A stretch of DNA of 64,000 nt from Paraphoma chrysanthemicola (GCA_020744225.1 JAGMWG010000020.1:744001-808000); one strand, 5' to 3'. Positions 1 through 12,359 are shown, numbered from the stretch's first letter. Numbers and translations are program-made. Notes: generated from the sequence alone by a model not told the origin.

Positions 1-414
1 CGTGGGCCTGCACTCGACCTCACTTCGATCCGTAACGTTGCGCCGCCTCACACATCTGGCAACTTGCAGGCCTATGGCGGATACAACAATACCCTACCGA
101 ATCGCAACAACTTCAACGCGCGCCGCTTTTTCAACCGCAGCGACAACGGCCTCTACAGCTACGGCGGCCGCGGCACAGTCGGCGTCCCGGTGCAGAACAT
201 TGCCTTCCCAGACCCGGTCCCTCCACAGGGCAGACCTACTGCACCGCACGGCAACATGCAGATCGAGAACGCGACAGCTACGAATGAGCTTTGTCAAGGA
301 TACCGTCAGATTCGTGGCAGCGAGGCTTGTGGCATGGTTGATATCATCATCGCAGCTGAGAGGGGAGGCGGGCAGGCGTGTAATGCATGCGTGCCGGATC
401 ATCCTCTGCTCTGA
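1..414 (+). CDS. 3' end of a gene cut by the left edge; function unknown
   Basis: A reading frame is open from base 1 to a TGA at 412-414 and gives 137 residues with no credible start, so this is the C-terminal part of a gene that begins outside the window. The sequence is rich in Gly, Asn, Arg and Pro (a GGYNN-like stretch followed by NARRFFNRSDNG) and has four cysteines in its last 40 residues. I see no transmembrane segment or recognised domain. A second frame starting at base 2 is also open but has the biased composition of a shadow. The Cys-containing tail could belong to a secreted or wall protein, but without the N-terminus this cannot be judged. The first bases could also be intronic. 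Confidence 0.4.
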   Translation, partial: RGPALDLTSIRNVAPPHTSGNLQAYGGYNNTLPNRNNFNARRFFNRSDNGLYSYGGRGTVGVPVQNIAFPDPVPPQGRPTAPHGNMQIENATATNELCQGYRQIRGSEACGMVDIIIAAERGGGQACNACVPDHPLL

Positions 415-1459
415 GCTGAGGCCTTGGCTCGTGTGTATCTTGGCTTTCGACCTTTGGATACAAGCGCAACGTTTGAGTTTTCGACCTGAACGGAAATGAG
501 TGGAGGATTGAAAAGGGATGAGTATTGGTAACTTCCACGTTTTCTTGGGTTGACATGGCTATGGAGAGTATGACTTGCATTCGGTGGGTTTAGAATGGAA
601 CAGGGATTGATGGGGTTGGAGGGTATGATTACGATGGATGATTAACGAATGCATGATTCAACTTGAGATTACCGATTTTGAAGCTGATGAACTACGTGCT
701 TGTATTTAATCCGTGTCACGTAGCATTTGACAAGATATGCTATGCGACGTCGAAGTGCTGCTGAGGGGGTGTGTGAGCTGAAAGTTCGGGAATATGACGA
801 TATACGACATGCTTTGAGAATGGAAAATTTGGGAAATGCGGTCGCGGGTAGGGTGGATGGAAGTCGGCGTTTGAGGGTTGTGGTGGGATGTGTTCTCTGC
901 CGTAGCACGCTACGGAAAGAGTCAAATTGCTTGCGGCAGTATTTAGTAGCTTAAAACTCTTGAAATACAAGATTAAGTTGTACTATGTGGGAGAATGAAC
1001 ATATGCATGGAGATCATGAAGGAGGTAATAACGTGAGTGATCACGTACTCAAGACGAGAGGCTTGGCCTCTCGAATCATGGAGCCTTTTTTAAGCCGATC
1101 AGAGTATATAACTTAAGCTGATCAGCTTCTTTCTCATGTAGAATCAAACAATCTTAACATAATATTTGTACTAGTTTAATTGCTACAAGTTTCCAGCATT
1201 TACAGACTATCTTTGCACCATTGTAAGTGATAAGCATTGCGATTTCATACGATTCCTCCTCCTAGGCGCGGTACGGTGAGCGTTAAAGGAGAAAGGCTAG
1301 TTGTTTTACAATTTAAGAATAATGAGAGAAACTAAATTACAGAACTACTTGATGAGAGCAACTAGTATAACTGAGGAACAACTAGCAAATCTATGGAATT
1401 GACGGATGAAGTCGGGTTCAGTCCAACTCCGTCTAAGCTGCCTACCAGGATCTCAGTAT
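415..1459. other. Intergenic, nothing recognised
   Basis: This stretch holds only short ORFs that overlap on opposite strands. It becomes AT-rich around 1080-1400. It probably contains the 3' flanks of the left-edge gene and of the minus-strand HET-like gene. Confidence 0.5.
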
Positions 1460-3837
1460 TCAAACTGCATTGATAACTTGATCAATCCTTGATGCTTTAA
1501 AAGATTCGGTAAGTTTCGTCGAAATTGTGTTGAAAGCCTTGCGTGTTGTTCCGGCTGAATTGTCCTCCCGTTCCCCAACATTCTCGTATACAGGGCCACC
1601 CTGCCATACCATGGATCGCTTGAAAGCAAATCGCAGCCTCCCAACGAGCCAGAATCTTTCTGCCGTCCGTGTCTCCATTCGCAGCACTGCTTCTCGGCAT
1701 AAAGTTTGCGTCGAAGATTGGTATGAGCACAAGACGGCTCGTTGCATGCCGCCCTCTGAGCCACACAGCAGAGCTACGACTGGGGGTCGCTCGGCTAGAA
1801 ACATGGTCACCGTCATGGTGAATGTGTCCACTAGAGTGAAGACCTTCAAGTCGTCGGGGCTATTTTTTGCCGTGCATGCGTTCATTACAAGCTTTGCGGT
1901 TTCCGCATCCGTCGTGGGATCAAGTCCAATGCATTCTCCATGATCGCCCGGCTTGTGTCGCGATAGAGTGCTGCCGTAAGGACTCCATGTTAGACGGTTC
2001 ATGTACGCGCCGAAGATGTGTGTTTCGATTGTCGCAATATCCATGTACCCTTCGAAGCCGAAAAGTAGGGCCTGCGTGTCCCAGAGCTTTCCCGTAAAGA
2101 GCAGTCTGATGAGGTAAGGGGAAGCCCCTAATATTGCCAGAGCAGCTATGAGCAGCAATATCCCTGCGGCCTTTTGGCCAACAACAGCAAGTATTATACC
2201 AATCAATAGTACAATCGGAGATAGATGCAAAAGCAAGCGTGATGCACTCCTCTTGAAAGAATCCTTGTTGGCGTATGCTACTCTTTCGAACCGGTCCCAA
2301 CGAATCGATGCTCCCTGAGCACCATCTAGGACCACACTATCATCGTTCCCAACGCCAGCGATCTGACACGTGGGGTATATATCGAATAGCTTTGCATCGT
2401 AACAATCCGACGTATCGTGCCAAGCCTGATGGTGATGTTTTGGCATGACGCATATTAGTCTTTCGAGAAGCATGTTGTTGTCATTTGCGAGTGAAAGGCG
2501 AGCGAAAGCCTGGAACGCGGAATCCGTCAGGTCTACCTTGGGCCTACGACGTAGGAGGCCCATTAGTACATAGGCCATTTCTCCGCCGATGCTGAAGTCG
2601 TTGGTGTCACGGTTGTTCAGGCATTGCAATGCAATGACCACCAACTCCAATGGGCTCAGGATCAACGATCCTTCGAAATGATCCATTAACTGCCGGCTTA
2701 TGGGCGCATCTTCCCAAATCTGTGCCGCCAGACTTCGTTTCTCGATGGTCCGGTGGTACTGTTTGCCTCGTGTGTAGATCGAGATTTCCTCGCCTTTGGG
2801 ACTAAGCAGCGCTTCTGGAAGAGTCCACATGCGCCTTCCCCAGCCCATCAGCATATCCCTGGTAGTGATAGATGTGTGCGCTTCTGCTCCGCCGCTTGGA
2901 CGGCCAAGTACAATAGCGGTCTTTTTAGAGCCTCGAACTATGTCGCTCATTCGCCAGACATCCTCGATTAATCCGTCTTCCCCTTGGTCTGGAAGACAGA
3001 CAATTGAACACCAGAAGGCATCCAGCTGAGCGTCTCTGGCTGCTCTTTCCGCGATTCGCAAAAGTCCACGCTTGTCCGGCGTGGTGGCAAATTGTAATAC
3101 GGTCCACGCGACGAAAATGTAATCGGGGTGGCTTTCAGCATGGTTTTCCACCATCCAATTCTCCACAAGTTTTGTATCGTAGCCACACATCTCTGCCCTC
3201 TCGGGTTCCCGCAGGAAACAAAGCAATCTCGGTCTTAGGGTCCTGTAATGTGCGGGACTGGAACTATCGCCCAGTTCATCTTGGGGAACTTCAACATCGA
3301 CAGGCAGCGCACGATTCCCTCGACGTGCCATGCGGATCTCGGTCACCATGTTATGTTTTAATGATGGGTTGGTCTCGTGAATGTTTCGCGGGGTTTTGCA
3401 GTAATGCCAATCTCGGTATCGAAAAGGATCGTATTTGGCACCATTTCTCACCTCAACAGACGAGGTGAGAAAGTGTAGAGGCAGCTGTACATGATTAGTG
3501 AGCCAAATTTACGATCAGAAGCTTTGCTACCTCGGCAGCGGCTGAGAGTGATCCTGCGTACCAGTGGAATTAATCCAAGACAAGAAAGTGCCCACTGACA
3601 CCCAAGCCTGGCCCAGTCCCGTTTTGTCCAGCCTCTGGTATCGATCAGTTGATCGATAGTCCAAGACGCGAGTCTTACAGCTGAAGGGCTGACGTTTCGT
3701 ACGAATGTTCTTTCCCACGTGGAATTGGGTTCACCCAAGTACACCAAGTCTGTCGCTTGCACGACAAGTGGCGTAACTCTTCCATCGGTTTCTATGTAGC
3801 TATTCTCTTGATGGACGATATCGTCCTCCCGTTGCAT
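1460..3837 (-). CDS. Divergent HET-like protein with a C-terminal membrane region
   Basis: The large exon covers 3484-1460. A probable first exon runs 3837-3562 from an ATG, with an intron at 3561-3485 (weak GTACGC donor, TACAG acceptor), giving about 766 residues. The middle resembles the HET-like fungal family often mis-annotated as 3-hydroxyisobutyrate dehydrogenase: a DAFWCSIVCLP stretch, then EDVWRMSDIVRGSKK, then GWGRRMWTLPEALLSP. Two hydrophobic segments follow (LSPIVLLIGIILAVVG and AAGILLLIAALAILGA), so the protein is probably anchored in a membrane. HET proteins are linked to self/non-self recognition and programmed cell death, but no function is known for this subfamily. The large frame is secure; the first exon is less so. 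Family assignment is from remembered motifs. Confidence 0.6.
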
Positions 3838-4113
3838 TATATCTTTGTACCACGTCGGTCGAGTGGCTCTGGTGTCCTTCGCTGCTGGAATGAGGGACCG
3901 CCTGAAGGTCCACCCTCGATCGAAGTAGTGGCGACGGCCTATTTGCGGTGCGTGGCCCGTGTAGGTCTGTACTCACGAGTTACAAAGTGGAAATGGAGAG
4001 AACAGGGGGATAATAGAAAGGACGCACGTTTTGCCCGAGGCCGTTGAGAGGATTGTTTGTCTGAGTAAGTCCATCTCCGTTTTCATGATGCTGCTATCAA
4101 GAAATTAACATAT

Positions 4114-4730
4114 CTACCAACAAGAAGAAGGTCCCTTATTATATACCGCCGCATGTTGATCCCTCCTGCTGTTTGAACCACTTGATCTCTCCCGATTCCA
4201 CTGACGTTGCGCCATCCTGTCCTCATAAGACTCGCGATGGTTGCGAGCATCAGTCTCGAAAGGCTATAGTGTCATCGTCAGTGGGCCGAGAATCTGTCAT
4301 CATGCAGATGGATTGCTCACATTAGAGGACGCATGATTTTGAGCTTCCAAATCTGCTCTTTCCGAACGGCCCGACCCAGCAGAGGCACTAGGCTTTCCCC
4401 CACCATGAGCCTGGGGTCTGGGCGCACTAGGGGAGGAAGTATAGGGATTTCCGCCGCCGTGTCTCTCCACGGGTACCCGTTGTGTGGCGGGCTGATTCCT
4501 GATGGGGAATCGGGGCTCTTGTCGAGTCAAGGGACCTTGGCGAGCCGTGTCTGGTCGTTCCAAAGGACCCAGTGGGTAAGTCTAATCAGCATTAGCATTG
4601 GTTGTCCAGCTCACGTTACTTTCTAGCGTAAGACTCACATTTTGGTTGTGAGGGCGCTCATTCGACGACTTCCGAAATGCAAGTCAGAGGACTACTATCT
4701 CTCGAAGCCTGTTTCTAGCATACTTACCAT
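4114..4730 (-). CDS. Small disordered protein, four coding exons, function unknown
   Basis: Four exons fit together in frame: 4730-4728 (just the ATG), 4668-4639, 4581-4321 and 4263-4114, giving 147 residues. The introns are 57-59 nt with good donors (GTAAGT, GTGAGT, GTGAGC) and CTGAC/CTAAT branch sites. The protein starts MSSNERPHNQN, continues as a Pro/Gly/Arg/Ser-rich low-complexity segment, and ends in a charged ARNHRESYEDRMAQRQWNRE stretch and PSSCW. No transmembrane segment, signal peptide or known domain is visible. The initiator codon is separated from the rest by the first intron. Exon calls rest on splice signals and on matching phase at three junctions. Confidence 0.5.
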
Positions 4731-5504
4731 GCTGAGCAACTGCTGCTTGTGCAAAAACTGCCAGATTCAAGAGTAGGTGTTATGGAAGGAAAGAAGGTGC
4801 TCGTTTACAGTCAAAGTGTATCTGGAGACGAATTATTGAGATATTTAATTTCCATCTTGCGGCCAAGACGAATCCCGGGGGGTGATGGCTGGGGGCAAAA
4901 AAAATGGAGGACGCCCTCTTTGAAGGACACAAGGCTGAGGAAAGCAACTGCGAATCAGGACTCAATTGGCCTACTTGACTTAGGCCATTAGCCCATTTCA
5001 TCTCACCGGTAACGCTATCCTCCACATTACGTAGGCTTCAACATGTCTGGTGAAGATAGTCTATTTATTCTCCACCAGGATGGACAGAATCGATTTTGTA
5101 TGGCTTCATCGGCTCGACTTCGTTGACCTATCGCAACTAGAAGGTGACAAGCACAGTAAGCCATCAACGCCAAACTAGCCTATGCCGTATCCTCAAACTT
5201 CAGGGATAAGGCATCTGCGAACTATAGATAGTATCGCTTGATTTTCCCGGTTCCGGCGAAACCGATTCCACCCCGCACCAGCTGACAAGTCAAACCTTAA
5301 TTGAAGGACTCACCTGCAGAACTTCCTTGTAATAGTTAACGAATAAGGTACTGTGATGTCGTTGCAACTTTTCGCTGCAGTGTTTAATGGCTTGTTCGTT
5401 TTGCCACTTCAGGAGTTCGATCTCAACCCCTCTCGTTCTACTAGCTTTACAACCCCCGCCCACTCAAGCTAGGCTGAAGTCTTCCATAACTTCTTCTAGC
5501 ATCA
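4731..5504. other. Intergenic with unresolved short open frames
   Basis: On the minus strand a 50-codon protein-like frame at 5462-5313 ends in a strong CAG|GTGAGT donor, but I could not connect it to a start or to a downstream exon. It may be part of an unrecognised gene. The rest shows nothing. Confidence 0.3.
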
Positions 5505-7152
5505 ATGCAACATTTCACAGACGATGACCGGCAATTCGATGTATATACTTCCTTGGCGCAAAGTCGCCGTTCAGATGGCCCCTGGAGTTCTGCGCAAACC
5601 GTGGAAGTCATTGAATGGCCTCCAGGCATGTTTTCCTGTTCAAAGCGCTTGCTTCAAAGCTTATAATTATTCATTCAGTTGGTAACTCGAGTAATCCTCG
5701 GGTTGGCCAAGTTCGCCAAGTGCAAATTCAGCGCTTGTTCCAAGACCAACAGCCGCGCCTACGAGTAATGTTGTTATTCCAACCCAGATAAACGTAGCGA
5801 ACCACTGATCATCGATTAAGCTTCGCACCCCCTGACGGTCCGAGTGCAGGTACTGTTGATGTTGTAAGCGCACTTCTGCAGCACTACAAAGCCCCTCCTG
5901 CTTTTCTCATGGAGAGACTTCAATCGGTAGCACATTCTTGCGGAAGCAGAGTCGCCAATGGCAACAACTACGGTATTGATTATGGCATAACGATTCAGAG
6001 AGTCGTGGCTGACTTTCCCCCAAATAGCGTCTTGGTTTCATTTCTTATGTAAGGACCTTGCTGTGTACACCAATCAAAATGGGGAGACAAGAATTGAAAA
6101 TACACGACCTACAGCAGCTATACTAAGCCAAGCTGATGGTACCTGGATCAAGAGTGGATTCTTCCTCACTTGGGGTCCAGGACGAAACAACGAGATATGC
6201 ACAACGCTCGTTTGCTTCGGAGCACATACTGACATCAAAGAACGATTCGAGAGTCTGGCCTACAATTCTTCGTGGCTGGATGCAGTGCACAGTCCGTTCA
6301 ACTTGTTTGTAATATTACTAGAACAACTGTTCCTTACGCTTGATAGCAAAATATGGGACCTGTCTGACGTTTTCCGGACTTTGGAGGGGGTATGTGATCA
6401 ACTCTCGTCACCCTAACAGTGACTGACTGTACAATTATTAGGAAATACTCCTGCAAGCAACGTCACAGTGTGAACGCCCTGAAACCCAATTCGATTTTGT
6501 TGCACTTCACAACGTTACCAAATACATCGCATATTTGATGGAGGCTGCGAACGCCATGCTATTGGTTGTTGACGACATCCAAATACAGAGCAGAAGCATG
6601 CCATGCGATATGGATGCCGGGCTTGTAAAACAAGTCGTAGCCTCATTGGCATATCAGAAAGGTCTCTTTCGGTCCGAGAATCTGCGACTTAAGAGTTTGG
6701 ATAAGAGGATGCAAAACATCATCAACCTTGTAAGGAGTGCCCCACTTCCAACAGCACCTACTGATCAAACTTGTAGGCGTTCAATCTAGTGACCCAGCAG
6801 GATAGCCATGTCATGAAACGTGACAGCGACTCGATGAAGACAATCGCTGCAGTGACGTTGCTCTTCCTTCCCATGTCCACAATAGCTGTATGTAAATCCC
6901 CTTTGACATGGGCGAATTTGGTTCCTAACTACGATATCATTCCAGACTATTTTTGGTAGTCAGTTTTTCAATTCCGAGTCTGGTGTTCTCCACATCGCTG
7001 ATAACTTTTGGCTATATTGGATAATCGCTCTACCAACTACAATTATTGTAATTGGTAGTTGGTACTTGTATCATCGATGTGTGTCGCAGCACCGACAGAA
7101 GGGCCGTCGAACTTCGTCTTCATACACGAAACGGGTCAAAGGTCATGACTAA
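5505..7152 (+). CDS. CorA-like membrane protein (fungal Mg2+ transporter-like family)
   Basis: Well-supported exons are ?-5972, 6028-6389, 6442-6729, 6777-6887 and 6946-7152; every junction keeps phase and has normal GT-AG signals. The spliced product contains APPAFLMERLQSVAHSCGSR, then ASWFHFLCKDLAVY, FFLTWGP and LVCFGAH. These are typical of the fungal CorA-like family with a soluble N-terminal region and two C-terminal membrane helices (AAVTLLFLPMSTIA, then FWLYWIIALPTTIIVIGSWYL). The GMN loop of true CorA is not seen, so metal transport is uncertain. An ATG exon at 5505 (MQHFTDDDRQFDV...) probably encodes the N-terminus, but its splice to the exon before 5972 is unresolved; a CGTAG acceptor at 5797 is one option. 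A minus-strand frame with a hydrophobic stretch overlaps here. Confidence 0.65.
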
Positions 7153-7256
7153 AATAAAAGCAGCATATCAGTTGGCTTATCGCACGGATTTCCATAACTC
7201 GTTCTCTAGGCGCATGCATGTTTCAATCTCCCGCACTCTCATTCTATCATTCAATC

Positions 7257-7586
7257 CTACTCGGTTCCGGCCGCAATAATTGCAGCTATCTCCGATTCTA
7301 TCAGCATCGCCTTCTCACAAACCGCTGTTGCTGTGTGTATGCCGTACTCGAGCCCCTTACATTTCTGTAACATTTTGCAAGGGTCGTAGAGGTAGGGAAT
7401 GAGGCACCTTGTAGGCCAGGTGCAAAGAGCCGACACGATTAGTGGTTTTGATTTCAAAGCGAGAGAAGTATCGTCAAGAAGGTATTTTATTGTGGTTAGC
7501 GCCACGAAATTCTCAAACCAAGTAATATCCGTCACTGCGTAGCTAGACACACTGCGTGACGAGACACCACAGACACTCCCCAACAT
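7257..7586 (-). CDS. Doubtful small ORF, 109 codons
   Basis: This ATG-started frame lies tail-to-tail with the CorA-like gene. It has mixed hydrophobic composition and five cysteines but no domain, signal peptide or clear helix. It is the only sizeable frame before a 1.6-kb ORF desert. It could be chance or a remnant of a decayed gene. Confidence 0.2.
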   Translation of the reverse strand: MLGSVCGVSSRSVSSYAVTDITWFENFVALTTIKYLLDDTSLALKSKPLIVSALCTWPTRCLIPYLYDPCKMLQKCKGLEYGIHTATAVCEKAMLIESEIAAIIAAGTE

Positions 7587-9209
7587 AATGAACTCAACAA
7601 CGGGTCATAAGAGTAGACATTGTCGGAATACTAGCCTTCATCTATCAAGTCTATTTTTCTCGAGTATCTGTTAGGAATAAGTCCTGCTTACCGTGTAACA
7701 CGACAACTTAATGTGAGCGTTGAGCAACCGCCTCGCTTTGGCCAGCGGTAGGTGCGTCAAAAGCTTATGCACCTTGCTGAAAGTCCGTCAGCTTATAGCT
7801 TGTCATATCGTCACTCTACCCTGAGTACTGCGTTTGCGTTTAAACACATGAGGTTGTTGTGCTTCTGTGCCAATTCCAAGTCCGCCTGCTACAAGTGCTA
7901 GATGAGGAGGACCTGCGAATCTAGCTTAGAACAGCTTGGCTGTTATTTATCGCTGTTGACACTATATCTGTGGCTGTGAGGCTGTGTGACTGTATGGCTC
8001 TGCAACACTTTTGCCAAGCGCTCTAGGATATCCGAAAACCGGCTTGGAACGGAGCAGGGCTGTGTTTGAAGGTTTAGGGGTTGACTCGTGTCAACGAACA
8101 CTCTTAGCACCTAACACCGCAATCAGCTTCTGACACAGATATCGTGTAACTTCGCGACGCAGTGCAATAGACGACTACAGCTAACGCGAACGCTTCTATT
8201 CTATCGAGATAAATCGCCCGGCTGCCCCTTGGCCTCATAGACCTGCCGTTGATCCCTCGTCCCATTTACCACGTCCTCATCCTTCTCGAGCACATCGCAA
8301 CCGATATATAAACCAAGCAGTAGCTGAATATCGCTTTCGCTCGTTGAAGGTGCAACACTATGAGTTTGCTGGCCTTTGAAGAATATGGTGGGCAGGTCTT
8401 ATCCAGCAGGCATGGACGGAGACAGAGACCAGCTGGTATGATAGAGAATACTAAGATCGAGCCTAGGCTTTGGCAGTGAATTGAGTGTTACTGGAAGGAC
8501 GCCGTCGTTGTAAGCGCGTTCTTGCATATCTTAAGAGTACAGCTATCGTACAATTATATAACGAACGGCTCCTCGCATAAGCACCGTCATTTGTCAAGGC
8601 AGAGGAAAGGTGCTCTGATTCAATCTCTGAGGACGATGGGGAGTTCTGATCGTTGATGCTTGTAAGCGCTGGTATAGGTAGAGCGGAGATCTAATAGTAG
8701 CTATACTCGACAAGGCACTGCGCTATCGAACGTTATTTTATTTGACAATGACCCTGCAACATCTTCACAACGCCATCTAGTGCTGACGTTCATGGCAAGC
8801 CTAGGTCGGGTGCGGGTCGGCCACATAGCTTCCGCAAATAGAGCCTTTTCGACTAAGGAAAGAGCGAGTCAGCGCATAACTTCTACAACAGACGCGCCAT
8901 CAGCCATATCCATGTTCTACTCTACACCATGCTAAAGCACTAATTTCCAAGTATAAGTGACGAATGCCCTAATACTCGTCCTAGAACGGCTCTCAACCAA
9001 TGTACCGCTTTTATGCGTCTTCCACGCTCTACCAGCAACTATAGTAGATTTCGCCTTCCCCAGGAGATATACGGCTCCTTTACATCTGGCATTTCTTTAG
9101 GCAATCTAAACTTATGTAATGTTGAGCAGAGATAGAAAATAGGACCAGCTTGCTATAGAAATGCTATTTCATGATGTAGTATTCAACGAAGCTCGAGCAA
9201 GCCTATTGA
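7587..9209. other. 1.6-kb ORF-poor stretch
   Basis: No frame longer than about 60 codons is present on either strand. Composition is not strikingly AT-rich. It may be old repeat-derived DNA, but I recognised no protein fragment or terminal repeat. Confidence 0.5.
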
Positions 9210-11658
9210 CTATACTGGCCCCGTGGTTCGGTCATGGACCTTGCTATGTAGCTGTATTGGATAGCCCAATGGTGCCAAGCTGCCAATCGTTCCAGAAGAT
9301 TGGGCTGTCAGCTGAAATGGACCGCCATGAGTAAATTGCGCTTTACTGATAATGGGATCCTGACATACAGATTTAGTATTGAGATTGACTTTCTCAAAAT
9401 TTCGCATTGCAACAAGGCCTTTTCCAAGTGTTTTCATCTTCTCTGTCAACCTCTTTCGTTGTATCGCCGACCCTGGACTTTCGGCTGCTACTGAGGTGAT
9501 GAGTGAATCATCCATGTCGAGCACAGAATCAATTGAGAATAAAGACTGGACCCGCTGGAGGACACACTCCTCAATCAGTACTGTACTGACCATTTGCACA
9601 AGGTCCTCGCGAGCAATCTATAAGATATCAACACCACAAATATCGTTAAGATGGTCTAACGTTAAGACATACCTGGTAATACGCTTGCATGAAATCTGTG
9701 GCACATGAGGCAGCATACGCATCCATGCCGACCTCAAGTCGGGAAGAAATCGTCCGCTTGAACGACGCAGTATCGAATGTATATGTCTGTTTTCCTGAAA
9801 CAAGCCACCCATTTCCAAAAACTTCGTTGAAAGCACGTTTGAGTTCTCTTTCTCTACGTTCTTGCTGTATGTCCTGGACAATCTCTGTGAGTTTGTTGTT
9901 GTATGTTATGGGATGCCCAACAAAGTGCGAGTGCAGGATTGCTGCCATTTTGACGTCAACTTCGCACTTGATTTTGTCCATTTCAGGGTCGATCAAAAGG
10001 GAAAGCACCCTGATTTTGGTGTCTTCGTCCGAGACAGCTCCTAGGACTGTGTCGAGAACCTTGTAGGTAGCATTTATTATCACCTTAATGCATTCCGTGA
10101 CCAGACCTCTCCAGGGACGACATTGTTCACGGAAGAGATCTCCGACAAACAATGGATCAAAAAGTCCTGAAAGCTCTCTTCCCCGGCTTCGACGAAGGCG
10201 AGTAGTTGCCTTCGAAAGGTAAAACTCTCGGGTGATTTTCTTCACTTTGTGCGCTACTGTTTCCTCTTGGTTGTTGGCAGTGGACTCGATGCCATTCGAG
10301 TCAAGGTTCTGATCATCGTTGTAACTAGAATCATCAGATCCACATTCATCTTGACCAGGCTGATCACCGTTGTAGTTGAATTCGTCATCTTTATCGTCTT
10401 CTTGAATATCATATGTGTGCCCACGTTGTCGAATATCTTCTGCAAAAGTCGCCAAAGTGTTCTGTATCACTGCACGAAGACGTTTTCGATACTCGTGTTC
10501 AGACATAGCATCTCCGAAGAAAGGATGGGTGTATGTTCCATCGATAGCATCCTTGAGACGTTCGTTGAATCTGCGGCTAACATCCAGAAGATACCTTCGC
10601 TGCTCGTTGATAGTGCTTCTAGAAGCTCCAAGACTAGCTAGACCTGCCCGGCATTCTAGAAGGCCGTCATCGATCTGCTGAATAACGCTCGGGAGTTGAG
10701 AGATGATATGATCACGAAGAACTTCGCTGAGTCTCTCCTTCAGAAAATCAACCCCAAGGTGGTTTGCATGAACAGCAGTCCACACCCCTTTCTCAAAGAA
10801 TTCCTTCTCCTTTCTGTTTCGCTCTGTCAAACTCAGATTCCTCTCTGGGTAATCACGGTTGCGGAGCACGTGCCATCCGAGTTTGAAGCTAACCTCGTTG
10901 TTCTGAGCGAGTCTGACGTAAAAGCCCTCGCTTTCGGAGCCTGAATGGAGTGTATCTGGCTTCGTGATAAGACCAAGTGTTCTCAGCCCCAATGGATCAA
11001 TTCTTCGTGCCAGGCTTGTAATCACTTGATTGTTGAAATCATTCTTCGCAGATACAACCGCCAAAATTATGCTTCGTTCATTCTCCATGTACGACGATAC
11101 AAGAGATGTCACAACTTTAGCATCTGCATCTGACTGAGATTTGCTTCCTGCCTGATACAAGCCTGGCAGATCTACAAGTGTAAGATTAGGGTGATCAGGA
11201 CCTGAGAGCTCAACCCGAAGGATATCCGAGCTGAATGTTTTTCCACCATCGTGTATGCCCATTTGAGCCTTGGCTTTTTCGATAGCGTCAGAAAGGCTGT
11301 TGCGTGCGACGTGTCCGACGCCTTCGAGTTTCTCGAGCACCTGGATCCTTGCTTGCTCTTCTCTTTGTTCAGGAATCGAGCTTCTAACGATGCTGAACTT
11401 CAGTGTACTCATTTTGTGGTGGCGAAGAATAACTTCCGTAGCAAATCGAGTACAAACTGTGTCTTTAGTGGGAAATGGCATTCCCGATATTGCTTCTAAA
11501 ACCGAGCTCTTGCCAGATGACTGTTCCCCACATACAATGATTTGAGGTAAGTCTACATACTTACTGATGCCTTGGGATCGTAGTTCGTCGATTACGTCGA
11601 GCACTCTCTTCGTATCGGCAGATTCCAGAGGTAATACGCTGCTGAAGCTGGAAGCCAT
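9210..11658 (-). CDS. Dynamin-like GTPase
   Basis: Exon 1 is 11658-9673 and exon 2 is 9617-9210, with a 55-nt intron (CAG|GTATGT ... CTTATAG) in phase 0, giving about 797 residues. Dynamin GTPase motifs are clear: P-loop GEQSSGKSS (residues 44-52), DLPG (163-166) and TKPD (232-235). A middle/stalk region follows, then an acidic Asp/Asn-rich insert around residues 415-470, and a GED-like end (IAREDLVQMVSTVLIEECVL ... LTEKMKTLGKGL). There is no transmembrane helix or PH domain, as in Mx-type and fungal dynamin-like proteins rather than classical endocytic dynamin. Such proteins remodel membranes or polymerise. The last 50 residues, beyond a possible further GTATGT donor near 9370, may be intronic read-through. 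It sits between a CorA-like gene and HET genes. Confidence 0.85.
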
Positions 11659-12359
11659 GATCTGATAGTGGCTTGTTTTCTGATGAATTATATCTGCGTA
11701 GTGTGTGGAGCGAAAAGCGAGTACAGCAAGAGGTTTAGGCCATGCGAATCATCTTTCCTCAAACAGTTATAGGTTAACAGTTGAAAGTCAAGTACGCAGA
11801 GAAAAGCGAAAGAAAAGTGAGAAGATGGAATCGACAGACCGGTGAAGAAAGGAAATACTCACCGGAAATACTCACCGGAAATCATGCAAGTAACTCGCAT
11901 GTACCGGTCAATCGTCTGATGGCCTTGGGAGATCTGCGGTCTAAGTCTGCGTAGGTTGAGCTCTTGGTGAAAAAGAATGGAATCTGACCGAAAAGCATGG
12001 TGCAATAAACCGTCCTTATGATGGCACAGCAGAAGAGATTTGTCAATGCCGAGAGCCTCAAACTGGTTGTATGTGGCAGTCCTGCCTCTAGTCATAGTGT
12101 CATCAAGGTCTTGACCGGAAAGACGAAGGCCTCCCACGGTAAAAAGGCAAATTCTCGTCTCAGGTGCGGGGTACTTGGCTATCCATATGCTTCAATCGCA
12201 TCATGAATGCGCGAATTACAGTGCCGTCAACGCCCCAGCAACACCAAGATCGCGATCACAAACATAGGGCTGTACAATGTCATACAATTGCTATATATAT
12301 ACGCTTATATAGTGGAATAGTAAGCTGGGTGCGTGCTACAATTTAGCTTAATTGTATCT
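11659..12359. other. Intergenic; contains a short tandem repeat
   Basis: Presumed promoter of the dynamin-like gene. The 13-base unit GGAAATACTCACC is repeated in tandem at 11851-11863 and 11864-11876, followed by a partial third copy. Opposing ORFs of 62-92 codons around 11859-12206 show no recognisable features. Confidence 0.5.

Noticed and set aside
5313..5462. Protein-like minus-strand frame ending in a CAG|GTGAGT donor
   Set aside because: No start and no downstream exon could be joined in phase; left as unresolved rather than called.
5667..5873. Minus-strand frame with a hydrophobic stretch (WFATFIWVGITTLLVGAAVG)
   Set aside because: Interesting as a membrane segment, but it overlaps the CorA-like gene's coding or intron region, and I could not find a start or joining exons.
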